Made by a program: the position numbers and the translations under genes. Positions 52,165 to 60,397 of a stretch of DNA of 64,000 bases are shown here, piece after piece. This DNA is from Streptosporangium sandarakinum (GTDB taxonomy: Bacteria > Actinomycetota > Actinomycetes > Streptosporangiales > Streptosporangiaceae). Below the pieces are notes generated by a model that saw only the letters and a list, made by a program, of their open reading frames with translations, was not told the origin of the DNA and did no database searches. Within the stretch, counting starts at the first letter, position 1. Each line of letters starts with the position of its first letter. Location: contig NZ_JACCCO010000003.1 in assembly GCF_013409935.1 (NCBI RefSeq), forward strand, positions 1,240,001-1,304,000. The letters run 5' to 3'.

Positions 52165-53000
52165 AGCGCACGCTCCTTGATGGCCCGGGCGGTCCGCGGA
52201 TCGAGGGCGTCGCGCAGCGTGTCACCCAGGAAGTTGAAGGCGAGCACCACCGTCAGGATGGCGAGGCCGGGGAAGGCCGCCACCCACCAGCTGTCGAAGA
52301 CCTCCACGCCGGAGGCGACCATGGCGCCCCACTCGGGGGACGGCGGCTTAGCGCCGAGCCCGAGGAAGGACAGGCCGGACAGCAGGAGCAGCGCGGTGCC
52401 GATGTCCAGGGTCGCCAGCACCAGGATCGGCCCGGTGACGTTCGGCAGCACGTCCACGCGCAGGGAGCGCCAGGCGGAGAATCCCAGCAGCCGCCCGCTC
52501 AGCACGAACTCGCGTTGCCGTACGCCCAGCACCAGGCCGCGGGTGACGCGGGCGTAGGCGGGCCAGGCGACGACGAGGACGGCCAGCACGGCGTTGGCGA
52601 GGCTCGCGCCGAGCGCGGCGGCGACGACCATGGCCAGGATGACGGTGGGGAAGGCGAAGACGAGGTCGGCGAACCGCATGATCGTCTCATCCACCCATTT
52701 GCCGAAATATCCGGAAATGGCGCCTAGGAGGCCGCCCACCAGCACCGACATCGCGACCAGCAGCAGCGTCAGGGGGATCGACAGACGCGCGCCGTACATG
52801 ACCCTGCTGAGGATGTCGCGGCCGAGCTGGTCGGTGCCGAACCAGTGGCCGGGGCCCGGCGGCGCCAGCCGCGGCAGCTCCTGGGCGAGCGGGTCGTGCG
52901 GGGCCAGCAGCGGGGCGCACAGCGCGATCACGAACCAGGCGAGCGCGATGACCCCACCGGTGATCGCCAGCGGTTGCCGCCACGCGCGGGGGAGCTTCAC
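52161..53000 (-). CDS. Oligopeptide ABC transporter permease (OppC type)
   Basis: A 279-residue permease with the OppC N-terminal helix (ALAWFVIALCAPLLAP), the GTDQLGRDILSRVMYGAR signature, and the EAA-type loop (GLVLGVRQREFVLSGRLLGF). GTG 53000 has GGAGG at 5 bases. It overlaps the stop of a 32-codon frame that itself overlaps oppB. Confidence 0.91.
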   Translation of the reverse strand: MKLPRAWRQPLAITGGVIALAWFVIALCAPLLAPHDPLAQELPRLAPPGPGHWFGTDQLGRDILSRVMYGARLSIPLTLLLVAMSVLVGGLLGAISGYFGKWVDETIMRFADLVFAFPTVILAMVVAAALGASLANAVLAVLVVAWPAYARVTRGLVLGVRQREFVLSGRLLGFSAWRSLRVDVLPNVTGPILVLATLDIGTALLLLSGLSFLGLGAKPPSPEWGAMVASGVEVFDSWWVAAFPGLAILTVVLAFNFLGDTLRDALDPRTARAIKERAL

Positions 53001-53095
53001 CGCGGCCTCCGCGGGGCGTCCCGGCCGTCGAGGACACCGTCGGGGGCACTGTCGGGGACGGCGCCGGGGAGGGCATCGGGGAGGGAAGGGGTCAC
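52997..53095 (-). CDS. Possible 32-residue coupling peptide between oppB and oppC
   Basis: A GTG at 53095 overlaps the oppB stop (GTGA), and this frame's TGA overlaps the oppC GTG start (GTGA), so it exactly fills the gap. The peptide (starting VTPSLPDALPGAVPDSAPDG) is rich in Pro, Asp and Gly and matches nothing I know. The DNA contains GTCGGGGACGG-like repeats. It may be a spurious frame, or serve only to carry ribosomes to oppC. Confidence 0.35.
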   Translation of the reverse strand: MTPSLPDALPGAVPDSAPDGVLDGRDAPRRPR

Positions 53096-54189
53096 GACAG
53101 TCTCACTCGGGGGTCGATGACGCCGTACAGGACGTCGACGATCAGGTTGATGACGAGGTAGACCCCGCCCACGACCAGGCCGACGCCCATGACGGCGGGC
53201 AGGTCCAGGGTGGTCGCGCTCTTGTAGGCGTACTGCCCCACACCCGGCCAGGCGAAGATCGCCTCGACCAGGACGGTGCCGGACAGCAGGCTGCCGAAGG
53301 CCAGGCCCGCGACCGTGATGACCGGCACCAGCGCCGGGCGCAGCACGTAGCGGAACAGGATCACCCGCGGCGGCAGTCCCTTGGCCCGCCCGGCGCGCAC
53401 GTGGTCCTGGCCCAGCACCTCCAGCACCGCCGACCGGGTGAACCGGGTCAGCAGGCCGATCGTGTACAGGGCGAGCACCAGCGCCGGGGTGGCCAGGTGG
53501 CCCACGGCCGAGGAGAACACGTCCCACTGGCCCGCGAGGGCGGCGTCGAGGGTGTAGAGGCCGGTGACGTGCGGCGGCGGGGTCAGGCCCGGGTCGATGC
53601 GGCCGCTGCCCGGAGCGATCTGCAGCCGGTAGAAGAGGACGTAGAACGCCGTCAGCGCCAGCCAGAACGTGGGCACGGAGATGCCGAACAGGCTGAGGAC
53701 GCGCAGCACGTGGTCGGAGAGCCGGTCGCGGCGCAGCGCCGCGACGACGCCGAACGCCACGCCCACGACGATGGAGACCAGAATCGCGGCGCCGGCCAGT
53801 TCCAGGGTGGCCGGCACCGAATCGGCCAGGTCGTCCATGACCGGGCGGTGGCTCTGCTGGCTCGTCCCGAGGTCGCCCTGGACGACTCCCCGCAGGTGCA
53901 GCAGGTACTGCTCGGGGAGGGGCTTGTCGAGCCCGTGCTCGGTCCGCCACTGGGCGACGATCGCCGGGTCGCCCAGGGCGCGCTGGCCGAGGTTGGCCGC
54001 GACGGGGTCGCCGGGGACCAGGTTGGTCAGCACGAAGGTGACCAGCGTGATGCCCACCGCCAGCAGCAGCGCGGTGAGCACCCTGCGGACCAGGAAGCGG
54101 GCCAGCGGGCTCCGGGCGCCGCGGCGGCCCGGCTCCCGCCGGGCCGCCTTCGGATCGTCACCCGTCGCCGGTGGACGCTTGATCGACAC
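53092..54189 (-). CDS. Oligopeptide ABC transporter permease (OppB type)
   Basis: A 365-residue permease, longer than usual because of a charged N-terminal tail (about 35 residues). The OppB hallmarks are present: first helix (VLTALLLAVGITLVTFVLTNLVPGDP), the EAA loop (VLGQDHVRAGRAKGLPPRVI) and the C-terminal helices. The start is a GTG, with AAGGACC upstream, 9 bases after the substrate-binding protein gene. Confidence 0.91.
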   Translation of the reverse strand: MSIKRPPATGDDPKAARREPGRRGARSPLARFLVRRVLTALLLAVGITLVTFVLTNLVPGDPVAANLGQRALGDPAIVAQWRTEHGLDKPLPEQYLLHLRGVVQGDLGTSQQSHRPVMDDLADSVPATLELAGAAILVSIVVGVAFGVVAALRRDRLSDHVLRVLSLFGISVPTFWLALTAFYVLFYRLQIAPGSGRIDPGLTPPPHVTGLYTLDAALAGQWDVFSSAVGHLATPALVLALYTIGLLTRFTRSAVLEVLGQDHVRAGRAKGLPPRVILFRYVLRPALVPVITVAGLAFGSLLSGTVLVEAIFAWPGVGQYAYKSATTLDLPAVMGVGLVVGGVYLVINLIVDVLYGVIDPRVRLS

Positions 54190-54198
54190 TGACGGTCC

Positions 54199-55812
54199 TT
54201 ACTTGACGCCGAGGTCGGCGACGTCGACGGTCCACACCGGGTTGAACTTCAGGCCGGTGACGGAGGCGGCCGTCACGATGTTCTGGCCGGGCTGGATGAG
54301 CGGGATGAACGGGCCGGAGGCGTTCAGCTTCGTCTGGATGTCGGAGTACGCCTGCTTGCGCGCGTCGTCGCCGACCTCGGCGGCGGCCTTGTCGCCCGCC
54401 GCCTCCAGCTCCTTGTCGGCGCCCGCCTTCCATCCGGCCCGCAGGCCCACCAGCTTGCCGGGCAGGAACGACAGGTAGTCGCTGGGGTCGGGGTAGTCGG
54501 GGCCCCAGTACCACAGGCCCAGCTCCTCCTTGCCGTTGCGGTAGTTGTCCAGGGCGGTGGTGACCGGCGCGGGGGCCAGGTCCACCGTGATGCCGACCTC
54601 CTTGAGGTTGGCCTGGATCCGCTCGGCGAAGGGCTGGAAGGACAGGCCGTTGACGGTCAGCTCGCTGGGGTACTCCAGCTTGACCGTCGGGTTCACCAGG
54701 CCGCTCTCCTTCAGGGCGGCCTTGGCGCCCTCGACGTCGCGCCCGGCGGCCGCCTCCGGCGGGAGCGCGCCGAGCAGCATCGACGGGATGACGCCGGGCG
54801 CCTGCACCGAGCCCTCGCCGGCCAGCTCCAGCAGGCCCGCGTAGTCGACGCCCTTGCGGACGGCCTCGGCGAACTTGGGATCGGAGGTGACCTTGCTGAC
54901 CGAGGGGTCCCGGTTGGCCAGCAGGAAGATGACGTTGGCCGACGCCGTCCTCGTGACCTGCAGGCCGCCGGTGATCCCGGCGACCTGGTCGCCGGAGAGG
55001 TTCAGCGCGACCTGGCTGTCGCCGCGGGAGATGTTGAGCTTCTGGGTCGCCGCCTCGACGTTGCGGATCACGACCTTGTCGTAGGCCGGCTTGGCCTGGC
55101 CCCAGTACTTCGCGTTGGCCCGCAGCACCACCTGGCTGCTGACGTTGAACGACTCGATGGTGTACGGCCCGGAGCCCGCCGACGCTGAGTTGAGGTACTG
55201 CTCGGCCTTGTCGCCCGGGTCGGTGGTGGCGCCGTGCTCCTTGGCGACCTTGGAGTTGAGGATGCCCAGCGCGGGGTTGGGCAGGATGTACGGCAGCGCC
55301 GCGTTGGCCTTCGCCGAGGTCAGGGTGACCGTCGTGTCGTCGGTCTTGGCGACCTCGACGCCGTCGAGCAGGAAGGACGGCGTGCCCTTCATGTCGCGCA
55401 CCCGGTTCAGGGAGAAGACGACGTCGTCGGCGGTCACCGGGGAGCCGTCGGCGAACGTGGCGTCCTTGCGGAGCTTCAGGGTGAGCGTCTTACCGTCCTT
55501 GGACAGCTCGAACGACTCCGCGAGGGCCGGCACCGGCTTGGTGACGTCGGAGCCCTCGAAGGTGAGCAGGGTCTCGTAGGTCGCCTTGCCGACGATCAGG
55601 CCGGTGGGCTCGTAGGTGCGCCCGGGGTCGGCCGTCTTCAGGTCGAAGGAGGTGTCGATCACCAGCGTCTTGGAACCGGCGCCTCCGCCGCCTCCGGACG
55701 CGGGGGCCGAAGACGAGCCGCCGCCTGAGCAGGCGGCGAGGGCGAGGGCGCCGGTGAGCAGCACCGGCAGCAGGGCCGCCTTCGCCCCCGGGCGCCGAGA
55801 ACGGGTCGCCAT
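54199..55812 (-). CDS. Peptide ABC transporter substrate-binding lipoprotein (SBP family 5)
   Basis: A 537-residue lipoprotein: signal peptide with lipobox LAAC (Cys near residue 30), Gly/Ser linker, then an extracellular solute-binding family 5 fold (YETLLTFEGSDVTKPVPALAES, WYWGPDYPDPSDYLSFLPG). Cluster C proteins of this type bind peptides, nickel or opines. ATG 55812 has GGAGG at 7 bases. It is the first gene of the operon and would be acylated by Lnt. It lies 119 bases from a divergent Lrp regulator. Confidence 0.92.
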   Translation of the reverse strand: MATRSRRPGAKAALLPVLLTGALALAACSGGGSSSAPASGGGGGAGSKTLVIDTSFDLKTADPGRTYEPTGLIVGKATYETLLTFEGSDVTKPVPALAESFELSKDGKTLTLKLRKDATFADGSPVTADDVVFSLNRVRDMKGTPSFLLDGVEVAKTDDTTVTLTSAKANAALPYILPNPALGILNSKVAKEHGATTDPGDKAEQYLNSASAGSGPYTIESFNVSSQVVLRANAKYWGQAKPAYDKVVIRNVEAATQKLNISRGDSQVALNLSGDQVAGITGGLQVTRTASANVIFLLANRDPSVSKVTSDPKFAEAVRKGVDYAGLLELAGEGSVQAPGVIPSMLLGALPPEAAAGRDVEGAKAALKESGLVNPTVKLEYPSELTVNGLSFQPFAERIQANLKEVGITVDLAPAPVTTALDNYRNGKEELGLWYWGPDYPDPSDYLSFLPGKLVGLRAGWKAGADKELEAAGDKAAAEVGDDARKQAYSDIQTKLNASGPFIPLIQPGQNIVTAASVTGLKFNPVWTVDVADLGVK

Positions 55813-55831
55813 TTTGTATCCTCCGAAATTG

Positions 55832-55917
55832 GTCCATATGGACGTTTGGTCGCCGATCGTCCAGTATTGTCCGGCAGAAAGTCCAGCACAGGGCGGAAAG
55901 CCGAGACGAATCTCGGC
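55832..55917. promoter_or_regulatory. Palindromes in the opp/Lrp divergent region
   Basis: GTCCATATGGAC (55832-55843) is a perfect 12-base palindrome 20 bases before the substrate-binding protein start. GCCGAGA-CGAA-TCTCGGC (55900-55917) is a perfect hairpin directly before the Lrp ribosome site. Repeated GTCCA/GTCCG motifs lie between them. Confidence 0.5.
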
Positions 55918-55931
55918 CGAGAGGTACGGGC

Positions 55932-56603
55932 ATGACCGAAACATCAAGCAATCCGGCTCGCGGAGGCGCCCAGCCTGGACGGATCGGCATCGGCCTCGAG
56001 CTCGACGCCACGCACCTGAAGATCCTCGAAGTGCTGCGGGAGAACGGCAGGATCTCCGTCGCGGCCCTCGCCGAGCGCGTCGGCATCTCGCGGGCGAACG
56101 CCTACACCCGGTTCGAGGCGCTGCGCGCCGACGGCGCGATCAGGCGGTTCACCGCCGAGATCGACCACGTCCGCGCGGGGCTGGGCATCACCGCGCTGAT
56201 CTTCGTGACCGTCCGGCAGCAGATGTGGCGCCAGTTCCGCGCGGAGCTCGCGGCGATGCCCGAGGTGGAGTACTGCGCGATCACCACCGGCCAGCACGAC
56301 GCCATGATCCAGGTGCGGATGGCCGACGTCGCCGCCGTGCACGCCATGGTGACCGAACGGCTGGCGGGCATCCCGGCGGTCAAGGCGACCGAGACGGTCT
56401 TCATCCTGGACGAGGTGATCCGGCGGCCCTACGTGCTGCCGGGGGACCGGGCGGGCGGACGGGCCGCCCGCCGTACGGCCCCGGAGCCCACCGGGCCCGC
56501 GGGCTCCGGGAGCGCCGCGGGCCCGGGGGGCGAGGTGCCGCTGGGCAAGATGCGGTTCGTGGGCGCGGCCGAGGGCCGCGGCCGGCTCCAGCGGGACGGC
56601 TGA
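55932..56603 (+). CDS. Lrp/AsnC-family regulator of the peptide-uptake operon
   Basis: A 223-residue regulator with an AsnC winged helix-turn-helix (LKILEVLRENGRISVAALAE, GISRANAYTRFEALRADGAI) and RAM domain (ITTGQHDAMIQVRMADVAAVH). A 60-residue Gly/Ala/Pro tail follows, unusual for the family. GAGAGG precedes the ATG. The divergent position next to a peptide transporter and the palindromes between them make this operon its likely target; the ligand could be an amino acid released from the peptides. Confidence 0.88.
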   Translation: MTETSSNPARGGAQPGRIGIGLELDATHLKILEVLRENGRISVAALAERVGISRANAYTRFEALRADGAIRRFTAEIDHVRAGLGITALIFVTVRQQMWRQFRAELAAMPEVEYCAITTGQHDAMIQVRMADVAAVHAMVTERLAGIPAVKATETVFILDEVIRRPYVLPGDRAGGRAARRTAPEPTGPAGSGSAAGPGGEVPLGKMRFVGAAEGRGRLQRDG

Positions 56604-56607
56604 CCGG

Positions 56608-56961
56608 TCAGACGACCTCGTCGCACACGCTCACGTGCACCGTGTCGTCCCCGGTGAACGTGAACTCCTCCACCAGGCGGAGGCGGCCGCCGTCGCGGGG
56701 CTCGATGCGGCTGCCGCTGCGCCCGCCGGCGCGCTCCCCGCTCTTGAGCAGGTGGACGTAGGAGATTTCGATCCGGTCGCCGTCCCGGGTGCCGACGAAC
56801 CGCCCGTGGACCACCGTGTCACCGGTGTAGTCGCCCCAGATGACCCCACCGGACTCCCGGTAGGAGAACTCGGTGGGCCCGGCCGGGTCCACCTCGCTGG
56901 CCGTCGAGCTGACCATGACGAACCTGCGGCCGTCGAGATTGAGGAGATCGCTGTCGTTCAC
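56608..56961 (-). CDS. Small beta-rich protein of unknown function
   Basis: A 117-residue soluble protein (MNDSDLLNLDGRRFVMVSST start) made of predicted short strands with alternating hydrophobic residues (VIWGDYTGDTVVHGRFVGTR, IEISYVHLLKSGE, RLRLVEEFTFTG). The pattern matches a family often labelled n-acetylglutamate synthase in databases, a name I do not trust. It converges on the Lrp gene with a 4-base gap and is not part of the egt run. Confidence 0.7.
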   Translation of the reverse strand: MNDSDLLNLDGRRFVMVSSTASEVDPAGPTEFSYRESGGVIWGDYTGDTVVHGRFVGTRDGDRIEISYVHLLKSGERAGGRSGSRIEPRDGGRLRLVEEFTFTGDDTVHVSVCDEVV

Positions 56962-57087
56962 ATCTCAGCATCGTGCCGCTCCGCCGGGCTCACGCAACCG
57001 ACCCTGGACGTTTCGCCCGGCGGGGGGACGCCGGGACGGTGATGTGTCCAGCCGCCTCCCCGCTCCGGAGGGACGGCCGAGACCCGC

Positions 57088-58068
57088 TCAGGTCCCCGCC
57101 AGCACCAGGGCGAAGTCCCCGTCCGGGTCGGTCAGGAAGCGGATCACCGTGAACCCGGCCCGGGACAGCTCCCGGCGCAGGCCGTCCGGGCGGAACTTGG
57201 CGCTGATCTCGGTGCGGGTCTCCTCACCGGCGGTGAACGGGACCGACAGGCCCAGGTCGCCGATCCGCACCCGCATGTCCCGGGTCGCGCGCAGCCGCAT
57301 CTCGATCCAGTCGTTGCGCACGTCGTAGAGGGCGACGTGAGCGAACGCCTCCGGGTCGAAGTCCGCCCCCAGCTCCCGGTTGAGCACGCGCAGCACGTTG
57401 CGGTTGAACGCGGCCGTCACCCCGGCCGCGTCGTCGTAGGCGCGCACCAGCCTCCCGGTGTCCTTGACCAGGTCGGCCCCGAGCAGCAGGGTGTCGCCCG
57501 GCGCCAGCGTGGCGCGCAGCCCGGTGAGGAACACCTCGCGCGCCGCCGGGTCGAGGTTGCCGACGGTGCCGCCGAGGAAGGCCACCATCCGCCGCCCGGC
57601 CCTGGGCAGCAGCGCCAGGTGCCGCTCGAAGTCGGCGCGCACCGCCCGCACGGTCACCCCCGGGTAGCGGGCGGCGAGCCGGCGCGCGGCGTCGCCCAGC
57701 GTGACGGCGTCGACGTCCACCGGCGTGTAGGCGCGCAGCGCGCCCGCCCGTTCCATGGCGTCCAGCAGCAGGACGGTCTTCTCGCTGGTGCCCGAACCCA
57801 GCTCGACCAGGGTGTCGGCGCCGCTCAGCCGGGCGATCTCGTCGGCGTGCCCGCGCAGGACGACCAGCTCGCGGCGCGTGGGGTAGTACTCCGGCAGCCG
57901 GGTGATGCGCGAGAACAGCTCGCTGCCCGCCGCGTCGTAGAACCACTTGGGCGGCAGCCACTTGGCCGCGGCCGTCAGCCCGGTGCGGACGTCGTGTTCG
58001 AGGGACTGGCGCAGGTAGCCGCGGTCGAGATGATCGATCAGCTCCACGGCCTGGCGGGTGACTGTCAC
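57088..58068 (-). CDS. egtD: L-histidine N-alpha-methyltransferase
   Basis: EgtD trimethylates histidine to hercynine, the first committed intermediate of ergothioneine. The 326-residue length is typical. The SAM site LVELGSGTSEKT, the FLGGTVGNL motif, the hercynine-site Asn/Tyr region and the C-terminal EISAKF motif are present. It is the last gene of egtA-egtB-egtC-egtD, 34 bases after egtC, all on the minus strand. Next downstream is an unrelated small gene, so egtE is not linked. Confidence 0.95.
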   Translation of the reverse strand: MTVTRQAVELIDHLDRGYLRQSLEHDVRTGLTAAAKWLPPKWFYDAAGSELFSRITRLPEYYPTRRELVVLRGHADEIARLSGADTLVELGSGTSEKTVLLLDAMERAGALRAYTPVDVDAVTLGDAARRLAARYPGVTVRAVRADFERHLALLPRAGRRMVAFLGGTVGNLDPAAREVFLTGLRATLAPGDTLLLGADLVKDTGRLVRAYDDAAGVTAAFNRNVLRVLNRELGADFDPEAFAHVALYDVRNDWIEMRLRATRDMRVRIGDLGLSVPFTAGEETRTEISAKFRPDGLRRELSRAGFTVIRFLTDPDGDFALVLAGT

Positions 58069-58102
58069 GGGAACCTCCCTGGGTCGGTGGACGGGACGGC
58101 GG

Positions 58103-58882
58103 TCACAGCGGCTGGAGCTCCACGCCGCCGGCGGAGACGAGGAGGAGGTGCCGGTCCGGTACGGCCCGCCAGCCCGGCCGGTCGTCCAGCGGCTCGCTCG
58201 CCACGAGCACGCCCCCGCCGGCGTGCGGGGAGCCCTGGGGCTGCGAGCCCAAGAGCGATGAGCCCGGGGGCGGAAGGTCCGGGCCGGGGAGGTCCGCGCG
58301 CAGGAAGAGCGTGTCGCCCCAGGTGGTCGCGGCGAGCGCGGCGCCGTCGCAGGCCAGCAGGTTCAGGCGGGCGCCGGGGTCCTTGGCCCCGGCGTGGACG
58401 ACGACCTCGGCGAGGGACTCGCCGAGCGGCCGGCCCTCACGCCGCCGGGCGAACACCGCCGCGGCCACCCACGCGGAGTCGCAGGCGCTCGGCGCGTCGT
58501 CGGCCAGGTCCCGCAGCGCGTCCCGGGCGACGCGGCCGTTGTGGCTGAGCAGCCACGGGCCGTCGGTGAAGGGCGCGGTCGCGGTCTCCTCGATCGGCAT
58601 GCCCACGGTGGCCGTGCGCACCGCCGCCAGCAGGCACCCCGAGCGGGCGGCGTGGGCCAGGGCGGGCAGGTTGGCGTCGGTCCACATCGGGACGGCTCGG
58701 CGGTAGCGGACCGGTTCGGGAAGGGACCCGTCGTACCAGCCCATGCCGAAACCGTCGGCGTTGACCCGGCCGTGGCGCTGCATGCGGGGCGCGTAGGACT
58801 GCCGCAGCAGCCCGTGCTCGGGCTCGTGGATCAGCGAGGCCAGGGACCGGGGGGCGCCCAGCCAGGCGGCGTGCCGGCACAT
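58103..58882 (-). CDS. egtC: Gamma-glutamyl-hercynylcysteine sulfoxide hydrolase
   Basis: EgtC is a class II glutamine amidotransferase-fold hydrolase that removes glutamate from the EgtB product. The 259-residue protein begins Met-Cys2, the N-terminal nucleophile after Met removal, with MCRHAAWLG, the NADGFGMGWYD and SHNGRV loops and a substrate-binding TWGDTLFLR strand. ATG 58882 is chosen because the Cys must be residue 2. It lies 63 bases after egtB. Confidence 0.94.
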   Translation of the reverse strand: MCRHAAWLGAPRSLASLIHEPEHGLLRQSYAPRMQRHGRVNADGFGMGWYDGSLPEPVRYRRAVPMWTDANLPALAHAARSGCLLAAVRTATVGMPIEETATAPFTDGPWLLSHNGRVARDALRDLADDAPSACDSAWVAAAVFARRREGRPLGESLAEVVVHAGAKDPGARLNLLACDGAALAATTWGDTLFLRADLPGPDLPPPGSSLLGSQPQGSPHAGGGVLVASEPLDDRPGWRAVPDRHLLLVSAGGVELQPL

Positions 58883-58945
58883 CAGGCGTCCTCCCGGGCC
58901 GCGGGCCGGCGGGTCGGGCCCCTCCAACGAACATGTACCGACATA

Positions 58946-60298
58946 TCAGGACTCCTCCGCGGACGCCGACCGGGCGCAGCGGAACCCGGAGAAGATCTGC
59001 CGCCGGATCGGCAGGTCCCAGTTGCGGAACGTGGCGCGGACCGCCGCCGGGTCGGCCGCCCAGGAGCCGCCGCGCAGCACCCGGTGGCCGGGGCCGAAGA
59101 AGACCTCGCTGTACTCCCGGTAGGGGAAGCTGCGGAAGCCCGGGTAGGGCAGGAAGTGCGAGGCGGTCCACTCCCACACGTCCCCGACCATCTGCTCGGC
59201 GCCGTAGGCGCTCGCCCCGGCGGGGTAGGCCCCCAGCGGCGCCGGCCGCGCGGCCCGGTGCCCCAGGTTCGCCCGGCCGGGCCCGGGGTCGTCGTCGCCC
59301 CACGGGTAGGTCCGCGCCCGCCCGGCCGCCGGGTCCCACCCGCACGCCTTCTCCCACTCGGCCTCGGTGGGCAGCCTCCTGCCGGCCCAGCGGGCGTACG
59401 CCTCGGCCTCGTACCAGCACACGTGCTGCACCGGCTCGTCCATGGGGACCGGCTCGGTCCGGCCGAAGCGGGTGCGCCACCAGGCATCGCCGTCCCTGAT
59501 CCAGAACAGCGGCGCGCGGGCCCGGCTCTCGCGCAGCCAGCGCCCGCCCTCCTCGCTCCACCACCGCGGGTCGTCGTAGCCGCCGTCCTCGACGAACGCG
59601 GCGTAGGCGGCGTTGCCGACGGGGAACCGGTCGATCCAGTAGGCGGGCAGGTCCACCGGATGGGCGGGCCGCTCGTTGTCGTAGGCCCACGGCAGCGTGG
59701 AGGTGCCCATCAGGAAGGGGCCCGCGGGCACGAACACCTCCTCCGGCCCGCCGGGGCGGCCGGGCGGCAGCTCGGCGTCGCGCACCAGGCCCGGCTCGCC
59801 GGAGAGCTGGAGGGTGGCGAGCATCGTCTCGTCGTGCTGGTGCTCGTGCTGGATGACCAGGCCGAAGACGAAGCCGTCGCGGCGCAGCGGGTCGGGGTCG
59901 CCCGGGTCGAAGCCGTCCAGGACGTCCAGCACCCGGCCGCGCACGCCCTCGATGTAGCGGCGCGCCTCGGCCGGCCCCAGGATCGGCAGGGAGGGCCGGT
60001 CCCGGCGCGGATGCCTGAACGCGTCGTACAGGTCGTCGATCTCCGGCCGCAGCGGGGTGATCCCGCCGGCCTCGCGCAGCACCCACAGCTCCTCGTAGTT
60101 GCCGACGTGCGCCAGGTCCCACACCAGCGGCGACATCAGCGGCGAGTGCTGCCGCACCAGCAGGTCGTCCTCGGCGTCGGTGTAGGCCAGCGACCTGCCG
60201 CGCACCGCGATCAGCTCGGCGGCGATCCGCTCCTTGAGGCGGCCCGCGTCGGTCCCGTCAACGATCATCCTGCCCAACCCGCTCATCTCCTTCGTCAC
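58946..60298 (-). CDS. egtB: Hercynine oxygenase (sulfoxide synthase)
   Basis: EgtB is the iron-dependent enzyme joining hercynine and gamma-glutamylcysteine. The 450-residue protein has an N-terminal DinB_2 domain with iron ligands His64 (DLAHVGN) and His151/His155 (HEHQHDE), and a C-terminal FGE-sulfatase (C-type lectin-like) domain (LPTEAEWEKA, GDVWEWTASHF with the nearby catalytic Tyr region, RVLRGGSW, SGFRC). GTG 60298 has GGAGG at 7 bases. It sits 99 bases after egtA. Use of gamma-glutamylcysteine is supported by the presence of egtA and egtC. Confidence 0.95.
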   Translation of the reverse strand: MTKEMSGLGRMIVDGTDAGRLKERIAAELIAVRGRSLAYTDAEDDLLVRQHSPLMSPLVWDLAHVGNYEELWVLREAGGITPLRPEIDDLYDAFRHPRRDRPSLPILGPAEARRYIEGVRGRVLDVLDGFDPGDPDPLRRDGFVFGLVIQHEHQHDETMLATLQLSGEPGLVRDAELPPGRPGGPEEVFVPAGPFLMGTSTLPWAYDNERPAHPVDLPAYWIDRFPVGNAAYAAFVEDGGYDDPRWWSEEGGRWLRESRARAPLFWIRDGDAWWRTRFGRTEPVPMDEPVQHVCWYEAEAYARWAGRRLPTEAEWEKACGWDPAAGRARTYPWGDDDPGPGRANLGHRAARPAPLGAYPAGASAYGAEQMVGDVWEWTASHFLPYPGFRSFPYREYSEVFFGPGHRVLRGGSWAADPAAVRATFRNWDLPIRRQIFSGFRCARSASAEES

Positions 60299-60397
60299 CC
60301 CGCGTCCTCCTCACCGTCCGTCCCGCGTGCCGCCCGTACGGTGGCCCGCGCCGCCCGGTACGGCCCGCGCCGTTCGCGTGCGCCCGTGGGCCGGTCG

